A DNA stretch of 5,231 nucleotides from Clostridiales bacterium (GTDB taxonomy: Bacteria > Bacillota_A > Clostridia > Oscillospirales > Oscillospiraceae). The translations under genes and the position numbers were made by a program. The notes beneath the pieces were generated by a model that worked only from the letters and a program-made list of their open reading frames with translations, did no database searches and had not been told where the DNA came from. The stretch is from positions 1 through 5,231 of the forward strand of contig JALFGI010000002.1 in NCBI GenBank assembly GCA_022777455.1, in the 5' to 3' direction. Of this stretch, positions 1-4,878 are shown one piece after another. The stretch's first letter is position 1, and every line of letters starts with the position of its first letter.

Positions 1-60
1 AAAAAGCTTGGGGTCCGGGGAATGGACCACAATCACCTGCCGGGAAATCCCTTTAACCAT
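1..60 (-). CDS. 5' end of an unidentified gene, cut by the left edge
   Basis: The minus strand opens with ATG at 60-58 and continues through 20 codons without a stop to the window edge (MVKGISRQVIVV...PDPKLF). The start is well supported: an AGGAGG lies at 74-69, 8 nt ahead of the ATG. The visible N-terminus has a basic start followed by a short hydrophobic strand and a PDP turn. It has no signal peptide. It resembles the beginning of small conserved hypothetical proteins I associate loosely with gut Clostridia, but 20 residues are too few to name a family or function. It lies downstream of ttcA and the NUDIX gene on the same strand, separated from them by a 212-bp gap filled by a long palindrome. 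It may therefore be the third gene of that unit or be separately controlled. Confidence 0.7.
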   Translation of the reverse strand, partial: MVKGISRQVIVVHSPDPKLF

Positions 61-68
61 ATTTCTGG

Positions 69-74
69 CCTCCT
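69..74 (-). promoter_or_regulatory. Ribosome binding site of the truncated left-edge gene
   Basis: On the minus strand AGGAGG sits 8 nt before the ATG at 60-58. This full Shine-Dalgarno match decides the start of an otherwise tiny fragment. It begins 4 nt after the long palindrome (79-246) ends, so folding of that palindrome in the mRNA would place the site right beside the base of the stem. Confidence 0.8.
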
Positions 75-78
75 TTTC

Positions 79-246
79 TAAGGCATCACCACACAATGGG
101 GCAAAGAGATTCGGCGGGAGAATTGGGCCCGAGCGAAAGTATGGAAAATGCGGGAATACTGGATGTATTTCCCATTTTTCATACTGTACGATTGGGACAA
201 AAGATCCGCCGAAGCCCGCAGCTCCCATTGTGCGGTGTTGCCCTAA
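79..246. repeat. Long imperfect palindrome able to fold into one extended hairpin
   Basis: The two halves are reverse complements along nearly their whole length. From the outside in, 82-85 pairs with 239-242 and 87-90 with 234-237. Then 92-101 pairs with 223-232 (CACAATGGG with CCCATTGTG plus one G-T pair), and 110-117 with 206-213 (TTCGGCGG with CCGCCGAA). Next, 139-150 pairs with 173-184 (12 pairs, one G-T). Finally, 152-159 pairs with 165-172 (8 pairs, one G-T), leaving the loop TGGAT and a single bulged C at 151. The unpaired stretches are nearly equal on both sides: 21 nt against 21 nt, and 8 nt against 9 nt. That suggests a once more perfect palindrome changed mainly by substitution. 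Neither end shows a U-tract, so it is not an ordinary terminator. It could be a MITE-like dispersed element, a structured 5' leader of the left-edge gene, or a small RNA. I see no protein-coding gene in it. Confidence 0.85.
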
Positions 247-272
247 GGAAGCATGTCCGAAAAAATGGTGAT

Positions 273-737
273 TTATTCCATGGAAAGTTTTTTCTTCTCC
301 CAAGTTCTCAGAGGAAACATAATGGGAGGAGAAAGATTCACAGGAAGCTGCCCCGCTTCAAAAAAGCAGAGGTCCTCAGATTCTTCTGCATCCAGTCGGA
401 GGGAACCGGAATAATCCCTGCAAAGGAATACGATGTCCACATTGGATACTTCATCCCCATTCGGGTAAACATAATGGAGCTCTTTCCCGGAAAAGACGCC
501 GAACAGCTCCAGATGGTTCGCTGTCAGACCGGTTTCTTCAAACAATTCCCGAGCGGCAGCATCCTCCACCCGCTCATCCAACTCAGTAGAGCCGCCGGGA
601 TAACCCCAGCAGTGGTTGTCCGTCCGCTTCTGGAGCAGGACTCTCCCCTGCTTATCCTCCAGGATCACACTGGCACCCACCTGAAGAAGCGGTCTGTGAC
701 CAACTATTTTCCGCAGATCCATAATATAACCGGACAT
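273..737 (-). CDS. NUDIX hydrolase
   Basis: This 154-residue protein is a single NUDIX domain. Enzymes of this family hydrolyse a nucleoside diphosphate linked to another group, using divalent metal. A complete Nudix box (GX5EX7REUXEEXGU) runs from G49 to L71: G49, E55, then R63-E64-L65 and E67-E68, G70, L71. The catalytic and metal-binding Arg/Glu set is therefore intact. The N-terminus (DLRKIVGHRPLLQVGASVIL) leads into the first strand. The length is normal for a stand-alone NUDIX enzyme. The substrate cannot be read from the sequence; nucleotide sanitation or a sugar nucleotide are possible. The ATG at 737-735 has AGGAG at 748-744, 6 nt upstream, inside the end of ttcA. Only 3 nt separate it from the ttcA stop, so the two are almost certainly co-transcribed. 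M6 is a possible alternative start. It has no signal peptide and should be cytoplasmic. Confidence 0.93.
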   Translation of the reverse strand: MSGYIMDLRKIVGHRPLLQVGASVILEDKQGRVLLQKRTDNHCWGYPGGSTELDERVEDAAARELFEETGLTANHLELFGVFSGKELHYVYPNGDEVSNVDIVFLCRDYSGSLRLDAEESEDLCFFEAGQLPVNLSPPIMFPLRTWEKKKLSME

Positions 738-740
738 GGC

Positions 741-1481
741 TCACTCCTGTTCTTTGGGCCGCTTATAACGTCCCTGGGGTTCCCACGCCGGAAGAGGATA
801 ACGCTGCATGGCACCGAAAATCCGCTCTTTCAAATCCGGGTAGGTTTTAACCAGATCGAAGATCAGTTCTTTAATTTCTTCACGCTTGGTGTGCTTATCA
901 ACCGGGCAGCGGTTTTCAAGAACGGGCAGCGCCTGCTGCTGGGCAAAATGATCCACCGTCTTTTCATGAATATAAAGCATGGGACGAATTTGGATGATGC
1001 CGGTACGGTCCAGATTGGTCACCGGTTGGAAGCAGCTGATTCTGCCCTCATAAATCAGGGACATCAAAAAGGTTTCCACAGCATCGTCATAGTGATGTCC
1101 CAGAGCCAGTTTGTTAAACCCACGGTCCAGAATCGCCTGATTCAGTGCACCCCGGCGCATTTTGGAGCACATGGAACATGGATTCTTTTCCTGACGATAA
1201 TCAAAAATGATGGGAGCAATTTCTGTCTTCACAATGGTGTACGGAACTTCCAGTTTTTGGCAAAGAGATTCTATCCCACTGTAATCCATATTCAATCCCA
1301 TGTCAATGGTGATCGCTTCCAGCCGGTAGGGCTTGTTATAGTAGCTCCTGAGACCTGCCAGGAGTTTTAAAAGAACAAGAGAATCCTTGCCGCCGGAAAC
1401 ACCCACGGCAATTTTATCCCCTTCATCGATCATATGATAGTCTTCTACGCACCGGCGGACAAGGCCCATCAGTTTCTGCAT
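741..1481 (-). CDS. ttcA: TtcA-family tRNA thiolation protein (PP-loop ATPase)
   Basis: This 246-residue protein belongs to the TtcA/TilS-like PP-loop ATPases. Known TtcA enzymes activate cytidine 32 of tRNA by adenylation and thiolate it to 2-thiocytidine using an Fe-S cluster. The PP-loop SGGKDS is at 29-34. The second family motif, LGHHYDDAVET, is at 127-137. A CxxC pair (C102 and C105, in PCSMCSKMRRG) and a third cysteine, C192 (in RCPVDKHTKRE), match the three-cysteine pattern that holds the cluster in TtcA; TilS lacks this. At 246 residues it is shorter than the Escherichia coli enzyme (about 310), and the usual second CxxC is reduced to one Cys. AGGAGG lies at 1498-1493, 11 nt before the ATG. 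It is the first gene of a unit with the NUDIX gene and is divergent from rplM. The family assignment is firm. The exact tRNA substrate is inferred, and a related thiolation role is possible. Confidence 0.85.
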   Translation of the reverse strand: MQKLMGLVRRCVEDYHMIDEGDKIAVGVSGGKDSLVLLKLLAGLRSYYNKPYRLEAITIDMGLNMDYSGIESLCQKLEVPYTIVKTEIAPIIFDYRQEKNPCSMCSKMRRGALNQAILDRGFNKLALGHHYDDAVETFLMSLIYEGRISCFQPVTNLDRTGIIQIRPMLYIHEKTVDHFAQQQALPVLENRCPVDKHTKREEIKELIFDLVKTYPDLKERIFGAMQRYPLPAWEPQGRYKRPKEQE

Positions 1482-1528
1482 AAGTATTTTTCCCTCCTAA
1501 ATCAAGAAAAATGCAAAGTTAGAATTTA

Positions 1529-1546
1529 AGAGCATTTGAGAGCATT
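1529..1546. repeat. Two AGAGCATT copies spaced 10 bp
   Basis: AGAGCATT occurs at 1529-1536 and again at 1539-1546, one helical turn apart, in the predicted 5' untranslated region of ttcA. It could be a binding site on one face of the DNA, or chance in AT-rich sequence. Confidence 0.35.
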
Positions 1547-1562
1547 CTGAAGTATTTAAAAG

Positions 1563-1591
1563 TTTATCCGGTATTGCACAAATTTTATCAA
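1563..1591 (-). promoter_or_regulatory. Candidate promoter for the ttcA-NUDIX unit
   Basis: On the minus strand a TTGATA (-35, at 1591-1586) and a GATAAA (-10, at 1568-1563) are separated by exactly 17 nt. The -35 matches five of six consensus bases and the -10 four of six. Transcription would begin near 1556, giving a leader of about 75 nt before the ttcA ATG. Its -35 lies only 8 bp from that of the rplM promoter, back to back. Confidence 0.5.
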
Positions 1592-1619
1592 AAAACTTGT
1601 TGACATTTAAAACCGGATA
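1565..1619. promoter_or_regulatory. Inverted 8-bp pair TATCCGGT / ACCGGATA in the divergent promoter region
   Basis: TATCCGGT at 1565-1572 is the exact reverse complement of ACCGGATA at 1612-1619, with 39 bp between. Read in the direction of each promoter, ACCGGATA lies just before the rplM -10 and overlaps the candidate ttcA -10. This is a possible operator pair for one regulator; no known binding protein is recognised. Confidence 0.35.
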
Positions 1620-1628
1620 TGTTATAAA
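1600..1628 (+). promoter_or_regulatory. Strong sigma-A-type promoter of rplM-rpsI
   Basis: A perfect TTGACA (-35) at 1600-1605 is followed after 17 nt by TATAAA (-10, five of six consensus) at 1623-1628. TG at 1620-1621 gives an extended -10 (TGnTATAAA). This is close to the best vegetative promoter possible, as expected for a ribosomal operon. Transcription should start around 1634-1636, about 70 nt before the rplM start codon. Confidence 0.88.
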
Positions 1629-1633
1629 CCAAT

Positions 1634-1664
1634 GGTGTTTGCAAGACATTGTACTGCAAATACC
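1634..1664 (+). promoter_or_regulatory. 5' hairpin of the rplM transcript, candidate L13-type leader
   Basis: GGTGTTTGCA (1634-1643) pairs with TGCAAATACC (1655-1664) over 10 bp, including one G-U pair, around an 11-nt loop. It sits right at the predicted transcription start, so the mRNA would begin inside the stem. Firmicutes rplM operons are known to carry L13 leader RNAs, and L13 represses its own operon in other bacteria. I infer the same role here, but the consensus was not compared. The stem could instead only protect the 5' end from decay. Confidence 0.55.
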
Positions 1665-1704
1665 ACAAATTGTCAAAATATTTTACCTAATTGGAGGAAA
1701 GCAT

Positions 1705-2136
1705 ATGTCCACTACCCTCACTAAGAAGGAGACCCTGGAGCGTAAGTGGTATGTCATCGATGCAGCCGGCAAGCCCCTGGGCCGTACCGCTGTGATCGCT
1801 GCCAACCTGCTGCGCGGCAAGCACAAGGTCGATTTTACTCCCAACGTTGACTGCGGCGACAATGTCATCGTCATCAACACCGATAAGGCCATTCTCACCG
1901 GCAAGAAGGCCGAGCAGAAGGTCTACTACCGCGTTTCCGGCTGGATCGGCGGCCTGAAGGAAACCAAGGCCCGCACCATGATGGAGAACCGCTCCGACTA
2001 CGCCATGGAGCTGGCCGTGAAGGGCATGCTGCCCAAGAACACCCTGGGCCGCAGCTGCATGACTCGCCTGCACCTGTACAAGGGCGCTGAGCATCCCCAT
2101 GCTGCCCAGAAGCCCGAAGCTTGGACTCTGGACTAA
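1705..2136 (+). CDS. rplM: 50S ribosomal protein L13
   Basis: L13 is an early-assembling protein of the large ribosomal subunit that binds 23S rRNA. The 143 residues match the usual length (142 in Escherichia coli). Family landmarks are present in order: KWYVIDAAGKPLGR at 14-27, VDCGDNVIVIN at 48-58, GMLPKNTLGR at 107-116 and the C-terminal YKGAEHPHAAQKP at 125-137. The start is the ATG at 1705, with GGAGG at 1693-1697, 7 nt upstream. An in-frame TTG at 1597 would add 36 residues but overlaps the -35 and precedes the transcription start, so it is rejected. It heads a two-gene operon with rpsI, the standard bacterial arrangement. Codon use is strongly C-ending, as for a highly expressed gene. 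Confidence 0.98.
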   Translation: MSTTLTKKETLERKWYVIDAAGKPLGRTAVIAANLLRGKHKVDFTPNVDCGDNVIVINTDKAILTGKKAEQKVYYRVSGWIGGLKETKARTMMENRSDYAMELAVKGMLPKNTLGRSCMTRLHLYKGAEHPHAAQKPEAWTLD

Positions 2137-2152
2137 TTGGAGGTAACACATT

Positions 2153-2557
2153 ATGTACGAGAGCAAGAAAAAGTATTTTTACGGCACTGGCCGTCGTAAG
2201 TCCAGCATCGCCCGCGTTCGCGTTTACGAGAACGGCACCGGTTCCATCATCATCAACGGTCGCGACATCGACGAATATTTTGGCCTGGAGACTCTGAAGC
2301 TGATCGTTCGTCAGCCCCTGGCTACCACCGATCTGATGGGCAAGGTTGACATCGTCATCACTGTCGCTGGCGGCGGCGTTTCCGGTCAGGCCGGTGCTAT
2401 CCGTCACGGCATTTCCCGTGCCCTGGTCGCCATGAATCCTGAGTACCGTCCTGCTCTGAAGGCTGCCGGCTTCATGACCCGCGACCCCAGAATGAAGGAA
2501 AGAAAGAAGTACGGTTTGAAAGCCGCCCGTCGCGCTCCTCAGTTCTCCAAGCGCTAA
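2153..2557 (+). CDS. rpsI: 30S ribosomal protein S9
   Basis: S9 is a small-subunit head protein that binds 16S rRNA and reaches the P-site tRNA with its C-terminal tail. The 134-residue product has the N-terminal [12 protein letters not shown] (11-22), the central [19 protein letters not shown] (73-91), the basic segment around [11 protein letters not shown], and the invariant terminal SKR. The length is normal. It starts 16 nt after the rplM stop. GGAGG at 2139-2143 is 9 nt before the ATG, and the surrounding 11 bases (CTAATTGGAGG) are identical to those before rplM. It is co-transcribed with rplM, and transcription probably ends in the hairpins at 2648-2689. Confidence 0.98.
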   Translation: MYESKKKYFYGTGRRKSSIARVRVYENGTGSIIINGRDIDEYFGLETLKLIVRQPLATTDLMGKVDIVITVAGGGVSGQAGAIRHGISRALVAMNPEYRPALKAAGFMTRDPRMKERKKYGLKAARRAPQFSKR

Positions 2558-2574
2558 ACTGGAGCTTTTACTTC

Positions 2575-2618
2575 AAAAAAGATACGAACCCCCGAAATCT
2601 CTGGATTTCGGGGGTTCG
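2575..2618 (-). terminator. Intrinsic terminator of the leftward glycosyltransferase operon
   Basis: A perfect 15-bp stem (2585-2599 with 2604-2618, including five consecutive G-C pairs) closes a 4-nt loop. Read on the minus strand it is followed by TATCTTTTTT (2584-2575), a classic U-tract. On the plus strand no T-run follows, so it serves the minus-strand operon. It lies only 18 nt beyond the rpsI stop. Confidence 0.85.
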
Positions 2619-2621
2619 CAC

Positions 2622-2640
2622 GTGCGCCCGGTGAGCGCAC
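2622..2640. other. Short GC-rich hairpin between the two terminators
   Basis: GTGCGC (2622-2627) pairs with GCGCAC (2635-2640) around a 7-nt loop. After one mismatch, three more pairs are possible (2618-2620 with 2642-2644). It has no U-tract on either strand. It may stabilise 3' ends or be incidental. Confidence 0.5.
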
Positions 2641-2647
2641 CTGCAAT

Positions 2648-2689
2648 AACAGCGGATTACACTTTTCCTGGTGTAATCCGCTGTTTTCT
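2648..2689 (+). terminator. Probable terminator of rplM-rpsI
   Basis: AACAGCGGATTACAC (2648-2662) pairs perfectly over 15 bp with 2671-2685 around an 8-nt loop. On the plus strand the stem runs into TTTTCT (2684-2689), a short U-tract. On the minus strand only TTATTGC follows. It therefore best fits termination of the rightward ribosomal transcript, about 130 nt after rpsI and right at the glycosyltransferase stop codon. Confidence 0.7.
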
Positions 2690-3903
2690 CAGTCGTCTTT
2701 TCCAGAGGCCTTGAAGGAATCCATGATGGCACGGTATCCGTTCTTTTCGGTATAGTGTTGAAGGAGGTATTCTGCACCTTTCTTGCCCATAGCAGGGAGA
2801 TCACTCCGAAGAATCGCCTCGATGGTTTCCTGGTAGGTATCGGTGCTGTTGCTTTCACACCACCAGCCAAAACCTCCCTCAACAATTACTTTTCCAACAT
2901 CGGTATTTGGATCGGTACAAGCGAGAACCGGCAGTTTCGCCTGCATGTAGGATAGGAGTCTGCTGGGGAAATTAGGGATGGTGAATCGGTGATCCAGAAA
3001 CAGCATTCCCACATCGCAAGCCCCCACCAGAGTATCGTAATCCTCTTTGGGCAAGCGCTGCATGAGCTTGAAATTGTCTTGCTTTTCGGTCAGACTGTAC
3101 TGCTCCAAAACCGGATACTCCGTCCCATCACCCACTACCAGGAAAAAAGCTTGATTGTTTTCCTTCTGGGTTTTCATGCATTCAACCAGAAACGGAATTC
3201 CCTGAGGCCTTCCCAGATTGCCTCCGTACACAAATACGATTCGATCTTCCGGAATTCCATATTTTCTGCGGATGTTTTTTCTGGTCACAGCGTCAACGGA
3301 TTTGTCCACAATCTCAATGCAGTTTGGGCAGATACCAACCTTATGAGGATTTAACTCTGAATGGTTTGCGATAATATAATCCGCATTTGCCTGAGACATG
3401 CAGCCAATATGGTCGGAAACCGCATAAAGCTGGCGCTCTTTCCTGCAAAAGAATCGATAAATGATTCCTTTCACGCCGTGATCCGACATAATTCCAATAT
3501 CAACGGCATTTTGTGGAAAAATGTCCTTCAGCATCAGATAGGTTTTGGCTCTGTCCCGCTCCTTGACATACTTTACAGCTCCCACAAAAGTAATGGGAGG
3601 TGTAGGATACAGGACCAAATCAAAGTGGACCTGACTCAGGTGTTTTTTGATGGCCGCGATAAATCGATATTCAATCAAAATGGTATTGATGCCCTTTTGC
3701 AGAAAGCTGGTTTTCTCAATCTTTCCGGTGGGAACACGGTAGATGGTGCTGTTTTCCTCAGCGATCAGCGTTTCGCTGCCTTCCGTAGGAGATAAAATTG
3801 AAACGTGATGCCCGTTCCGGATGAATTCCCGCAGCAGATCCGTATAAATATCTCGCTCGTTGATGGTGCTGTACTGCATGAGGCTTAAGAATAAAACATT
3901 CAT
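2689..3903 (-). CDS. GT4-family glycosyltransferase, WbuB-like
   Basis: This 404-residue cytoplasmic enzyme should transfer a sugar from a nucleotide donor, probably onto a lipid-linked or surface polysaccharide intermediate. The N-terminal Rossmann-like half holds FIRNGHHVSILSPTEG (27-42) and LMLKDIFPQNAVDIG (123-137), typical of WbuB-like capsule and O-antigen enzymes. The C-terminal donor half begins with VYGGNLGRPQG (225-235), then VVGDGTE (256-262) and FTIPNFPSRLLSYMQAKLPV (307-326). The acidic pair of the usual GT4 EX7E motif is not visible there; the second Glu position reads Ser318. There is no signal peptide or clear membrane segment. The start ATG overlaps the stop of the ATP-grasp gene in ATGA (3903-3900), with a GGGAG only 3 nt upstream, so translation is probably coupled. 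It is the last gene of its operon, followed by the terminator at 2575-2618. Donor and acceptor are unknown. Confidence 0.88.
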   Translation of the reverse strand: MNVLFLSLMQYSTINERDIYTDLLREFIRNGHHVSILSPTEGSETLIAEENSTIYRVPTGKIEKTSFLQKGINTILIEYRFIAAIKKHLSQVHFDLVLYPTPPITFVGAVKYVKERDRAKTYLMLKDIFPQNAVDIGIMSDHGVKGIIYRFFCRKERQLYAVSDHIGCMSQANADYIIANHSELNPHKVGICPNCIEIVDKSVDAVTRKNIRRKYGIPEDRIVFVYGGNLGRPQGIPFLVECMKTQKENNQAFFLVVGDGTEYPVLEQYSLTEKQDNFKLMQRLPKEDYDTLVGACDVGMLFLDHRFTIPNFPSRLLSYMQAKLPVLACTDPNTDVGKVIVEGGFGWWCESNSTDTYQETIEAILRSDLPAMGKKGAEYLLQHYTEKNGYRAIMDSFKASGKDD

Positions 3904-4874
3904 ACACTCCCGCCAATCCTGCGCACCATGACTTCGTTGTATTTCATCATATAGATGCCCTCTTCATACTGTCCAATGCGCCCATCATTGGTTTTCCCCT
4001 CGAGATTATTCACGATCAGTTCCATGTGGTTGCAGCCGCATTCATAGGCATGGGGATAACCGCCGCCAAAACGGGGATTTACCTCAGAGATGAAATATTC
4101 ACCGTCGACCTGGAATAGATCAATATCAATCTGCCCGGTATATCCGGCTTCTTCCGCAAACTGTTTAATCAGTGCAAAGAGTTTTTCATCCTGGAAGGAA
4201 ACCGCCTTGTCCGTCTCCCCCGCCCGCATGAGAATCTTCTTTTTGGTGAAAATGGAAACAACCCGGTGACTGTTCATGTCGATGTATACATCCGCGCCGA
4301 TTTCCTGCCCATCCAGGAATTCCTGAATCATCAGACCGTCTGAGTGGGCAAAAAGCAGTTCAATCGTTTCCCGATCATATACTTTAGAGATTGCGATGCT
4401 GGCGCTTCCTCTTGCAGGCTTGACGAATACAGGATACTTGGCCTTCCCTGCTGCAACATCCGCAAAGAAAGCCTCTTTATCAATATAAGATTTGGCACAA
4501 CGGTATCCATGCTCTGTCAGCCACCGAAACATCTGGAATTTATCCAGGGACATCTCACATAACTCATAAGAGGATCCGATCACCGTTGTCCCCACCGCAG
4601 CGAACCTTTCCTTGTTTTCTGCCAGCAAAGAAAGCTCCGGGTCAATCAAAGACAACACACCGTCAATCTTTTCTTTCTTACAGATATCCAAAATAACATC
4701 AATATAGCCAGGTGCTGTCATTCTGGGCACAGTATAGAACTGATCTGATTCATAAATTGAAGGAGCAAGATTGCTCATATCGGTACAGATGACCCTTCCT
4801 TTGTCTTTCAAAGCCGCTTTAAAATACTGAACAACTTTGTTTCTGGTGCCGGAGCTTAAAATCAAAATATTCAT
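3900..4874 (-). CDS. ATP-grasp ligase, carbamoyl-phosphate-synthase-like
   Basis: ATP-grasp enzymes phosphorylate a carboxylate with ATP and join it to an amine or similar nucleophile. In this 324-residue protein the N-terminal domain starts MNILILSSGTRNKVV, as in CarB-like members. The ATP-binding lysine lies in VFVKPARGSAS (149-159, K152). A second strand gives MIQEFLDGQEIGAD (182-195), where adenine is usually held. Metal and phosphate ligands lie in GQIDIDLF (247-254) and EVNPRFGGG (264-272, with E264, N266 and R268). All core residues appear intact, so it should be active. I place the start at ATG 4874-4872, with GAGG at 4887-4884, 9 nt upstream. A TTG five codons earlier lies over that site and is rejected. 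The start is 4 nt after the decarboxylase stop, and the binding site lies inside the last codons of that gene. Its substrate is not deducible; the context suggests amino-acid decoration of a glycan. Confidence 0.88.
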   Translation of the reverse strand: MNILILSSGTRNKVVQYFKAALKDKGRVICTDMSNLAPSIYESDQFYTVPRMTAPGYIDVILDICKKEKIDGVLSLIDPELSLLAENKERFAAVGTTVIGSSYELCEMSLDKFQMFRWLTEHGYRCAKSYIDKEAFFADVAAGKAKYPVFVKPARGSASIAISKVYDRETIELLFAHSDGLMIQEFLDGQEIGADVYIDMNSHRVVSIFTKKKILMRAGETDKAVSFQDEKLFALIKQFAEEAGYTGQIDIDLFQVDGEYFISEVNPRFGGGYPHAYECGCNHMELIVNNLEGKTNDGRIGQYEEGIYMMKYNEVMVRRIGGSV

Positions 4875-4878
4875 ATGA

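Noticed and set aside
79..246. The palindrome as a simple terminator for the NUDIX gene
   Set aside because: No T-run follows it on the minus strand, where it leads straight into a ribosome binding site, and the structure is far larger than a terminator.
96..1370. A 424-codon open frame on the plus strand
   Set aside because: It is antisense to the NUDIX and ttcA genes, which have full family motifs. It crosses both genes and the palindrome, has no recognisable domain, and has no ribosome binding site I can see.
1597..1704. N-terminal extension of L13 from a TTG at 1597
   Set aside because: It begins inside the promoter, upstream of the transcription start. The ATG at 1705 has a good GGAGG and gives the normal length.
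1687..2143. Identical CTAATTGGAGG before rplM and rpsI as a regulatory repeat
   Set aside because: The match is centred on two ribosome binding sites, which are expected to be alike. One copy includes the rplM stop codon, so chance plus the Shine-Dalgarno requirement explains it.
1687..2407. Long minus-strand frames opposite rplM and rpsI
   Set aside because: They mirror the strong codon bias of the ribosomal genes, show low-complexity Ala/Gly/Arg-rich translations and have no start signal.
2585..2618. First hairpin as the rpsI terminator
   Set aside because: On the plus strand it is preceded by an A-run but followed by CACGTG rather than a T-run, so termination in that direction is unlikely to be efficient.
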